From Bryobacterales bacterium (GTDB taxonomy: Bacteria > Acidobacteriota > Terriglobia > Bryobacterales > Bryobacteraceae): a stretch of DNA of 64,000 nucleotides. A program made the translations under genes and the position numbers. Position 1 is the first letter of the stretch; each line of letters opens with the position of its first letter. The stretch covers positions 1 through 64,000 of the forward strand of contig PNAJ01000054.1 in NCBI GenBank assembly GCA_003170295.1, read 5' to 3'. The notes under the pieces were generated by a model, which had not been told where the DNA came from, made no database searches, and worked only from the letters and a program-made list of their open reading frames with translations. Positions 63,891 through 64,000 of this stretch are shown one piece after another.

Positions 63891-64000
63891 ATGAAAAACG
63901 CGCTGATCGGTGCGATTCTATTGTTAATTGCGCTTTATTTGGGCGATTATGCCATCGCGCGGAACAGGGCGCTGGGGTCGGTGCAGGTTCAACCCTTCTA
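63891..64000 (+). CDS. Start of a membrane or exported protein, cut by the window
   Basis: An open frame from ATG runs 36 codons to the edge: MKNALIGAILLLIALYLGDY, then AIARNRALGSVQVQPF. The single hydrophobic helix suggests a signal anchor. Nothing more can be said about function. A GTG directly upstream could also be the start. Confidence 0.6.
   Translation, partial: MKNALIGAILLLIALYLGDYAIARNRALGSVQVQPF

Noticed and set aside
1-64000. CRISPR array, prophage or integrase-bearing island
   Set aside because: No regularly spaced repeats, cas, phage structural, integrase or transposase genes were seen.

Overview
The window looks like a chromosomal segment of a GC-rich acidobacterium, probably Bryobacterales / Candidatus Solibacter-like. 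This is inferred from gene families that are common there: an orphan MacB-type (ADOP) permease, a VWFA-related secreted protein, a cytochrome c / copper-monooxygenase-like protein, an EcxA-like (DUF5117) zinc protease, many secreted beta-propellers, and a small microcompartment locus with a class II aldolase. Core genes are present (clpP, nadE, speA, glpD, bamA, skp, tRNA-Ala-CGC) alongside many secreted or envelope proteins. No rRNA, CRISPR array, prophage or transposase was seen.

Layout. 0-7.6 kb: clpP, a coupled glutamine amidotransferase / secreted-protein pair, a receiver-GGDEF cyclase, a degenerate receiver, and secreted proteins. 7.6-13.4 kb: a one-component regulator, three secreted proteins of which two are paralogues, a cytochrome c / PHM-like protein, and an antitoxin beside a wrecked RelE-type toxin. 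13.4-25.5 kb: DinB-like protein, nadE coupled to a propeller-phosphoesterase, an AbiTii-family protein, an AraC regulator diverging from a methyltransferase, a GH57 glucan enzyme and the ADOP permease. 25.5-28.1 kb: a compact bacterial microcompartment operon (aldolase, BMC-H, three BMC-P). 28.1-39.6 kb: rhomboid, VWA, PQQ-type propeller, TPR, GT39, DUF3467, oligopeptidase B, then a tightly overlapping run of aminotransferase, Gfo/Idh oxidoreductase, BECR-like toxin and putative immunity protein. 39.6-51 kb: a giant protein with two patatin units, skp, bamA, an SDR, a BNR propeller and an M1 aminopeptidase. 51-57.6 kb: a structured non-coding stretch, a 55-residue ORF, speA, a MITE-like element, tRNA-Ala, a methyltransferase, glpD, PP2C and a BON protein. 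57.6-60.1 kb: an accessory islet with HicBA set between two copies of the 5' end of the BON gene, then a two-gene operon encoding a DUF4062 protein and a retropepsin-like / HEPN fusion. 60.1-64 kb: the zinc metalloprotease, an unrecognised membrane protein and a cut-off gene.

The most interesting candidates are the DUF4062 + aspartic-protease-HEPN operon (a possible undescribed defence or toxin module), the minimal microcompartment with an aldolase ending in a helix that resembles an encapsulation peptide, and the toxin/immunity pair fused onto a metabolic operon. A second theme is intergenic palindromic repeats of at least six families. Some have been co-opted at gene starts: one supplies the signal-peptide n-region of a secreted protein, one supplies spurious N-terminal codons to the M1 peptidase, and one sits inside the microcompartment operon. 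Functional calls rest on motif recognition by eye; no database search was run.
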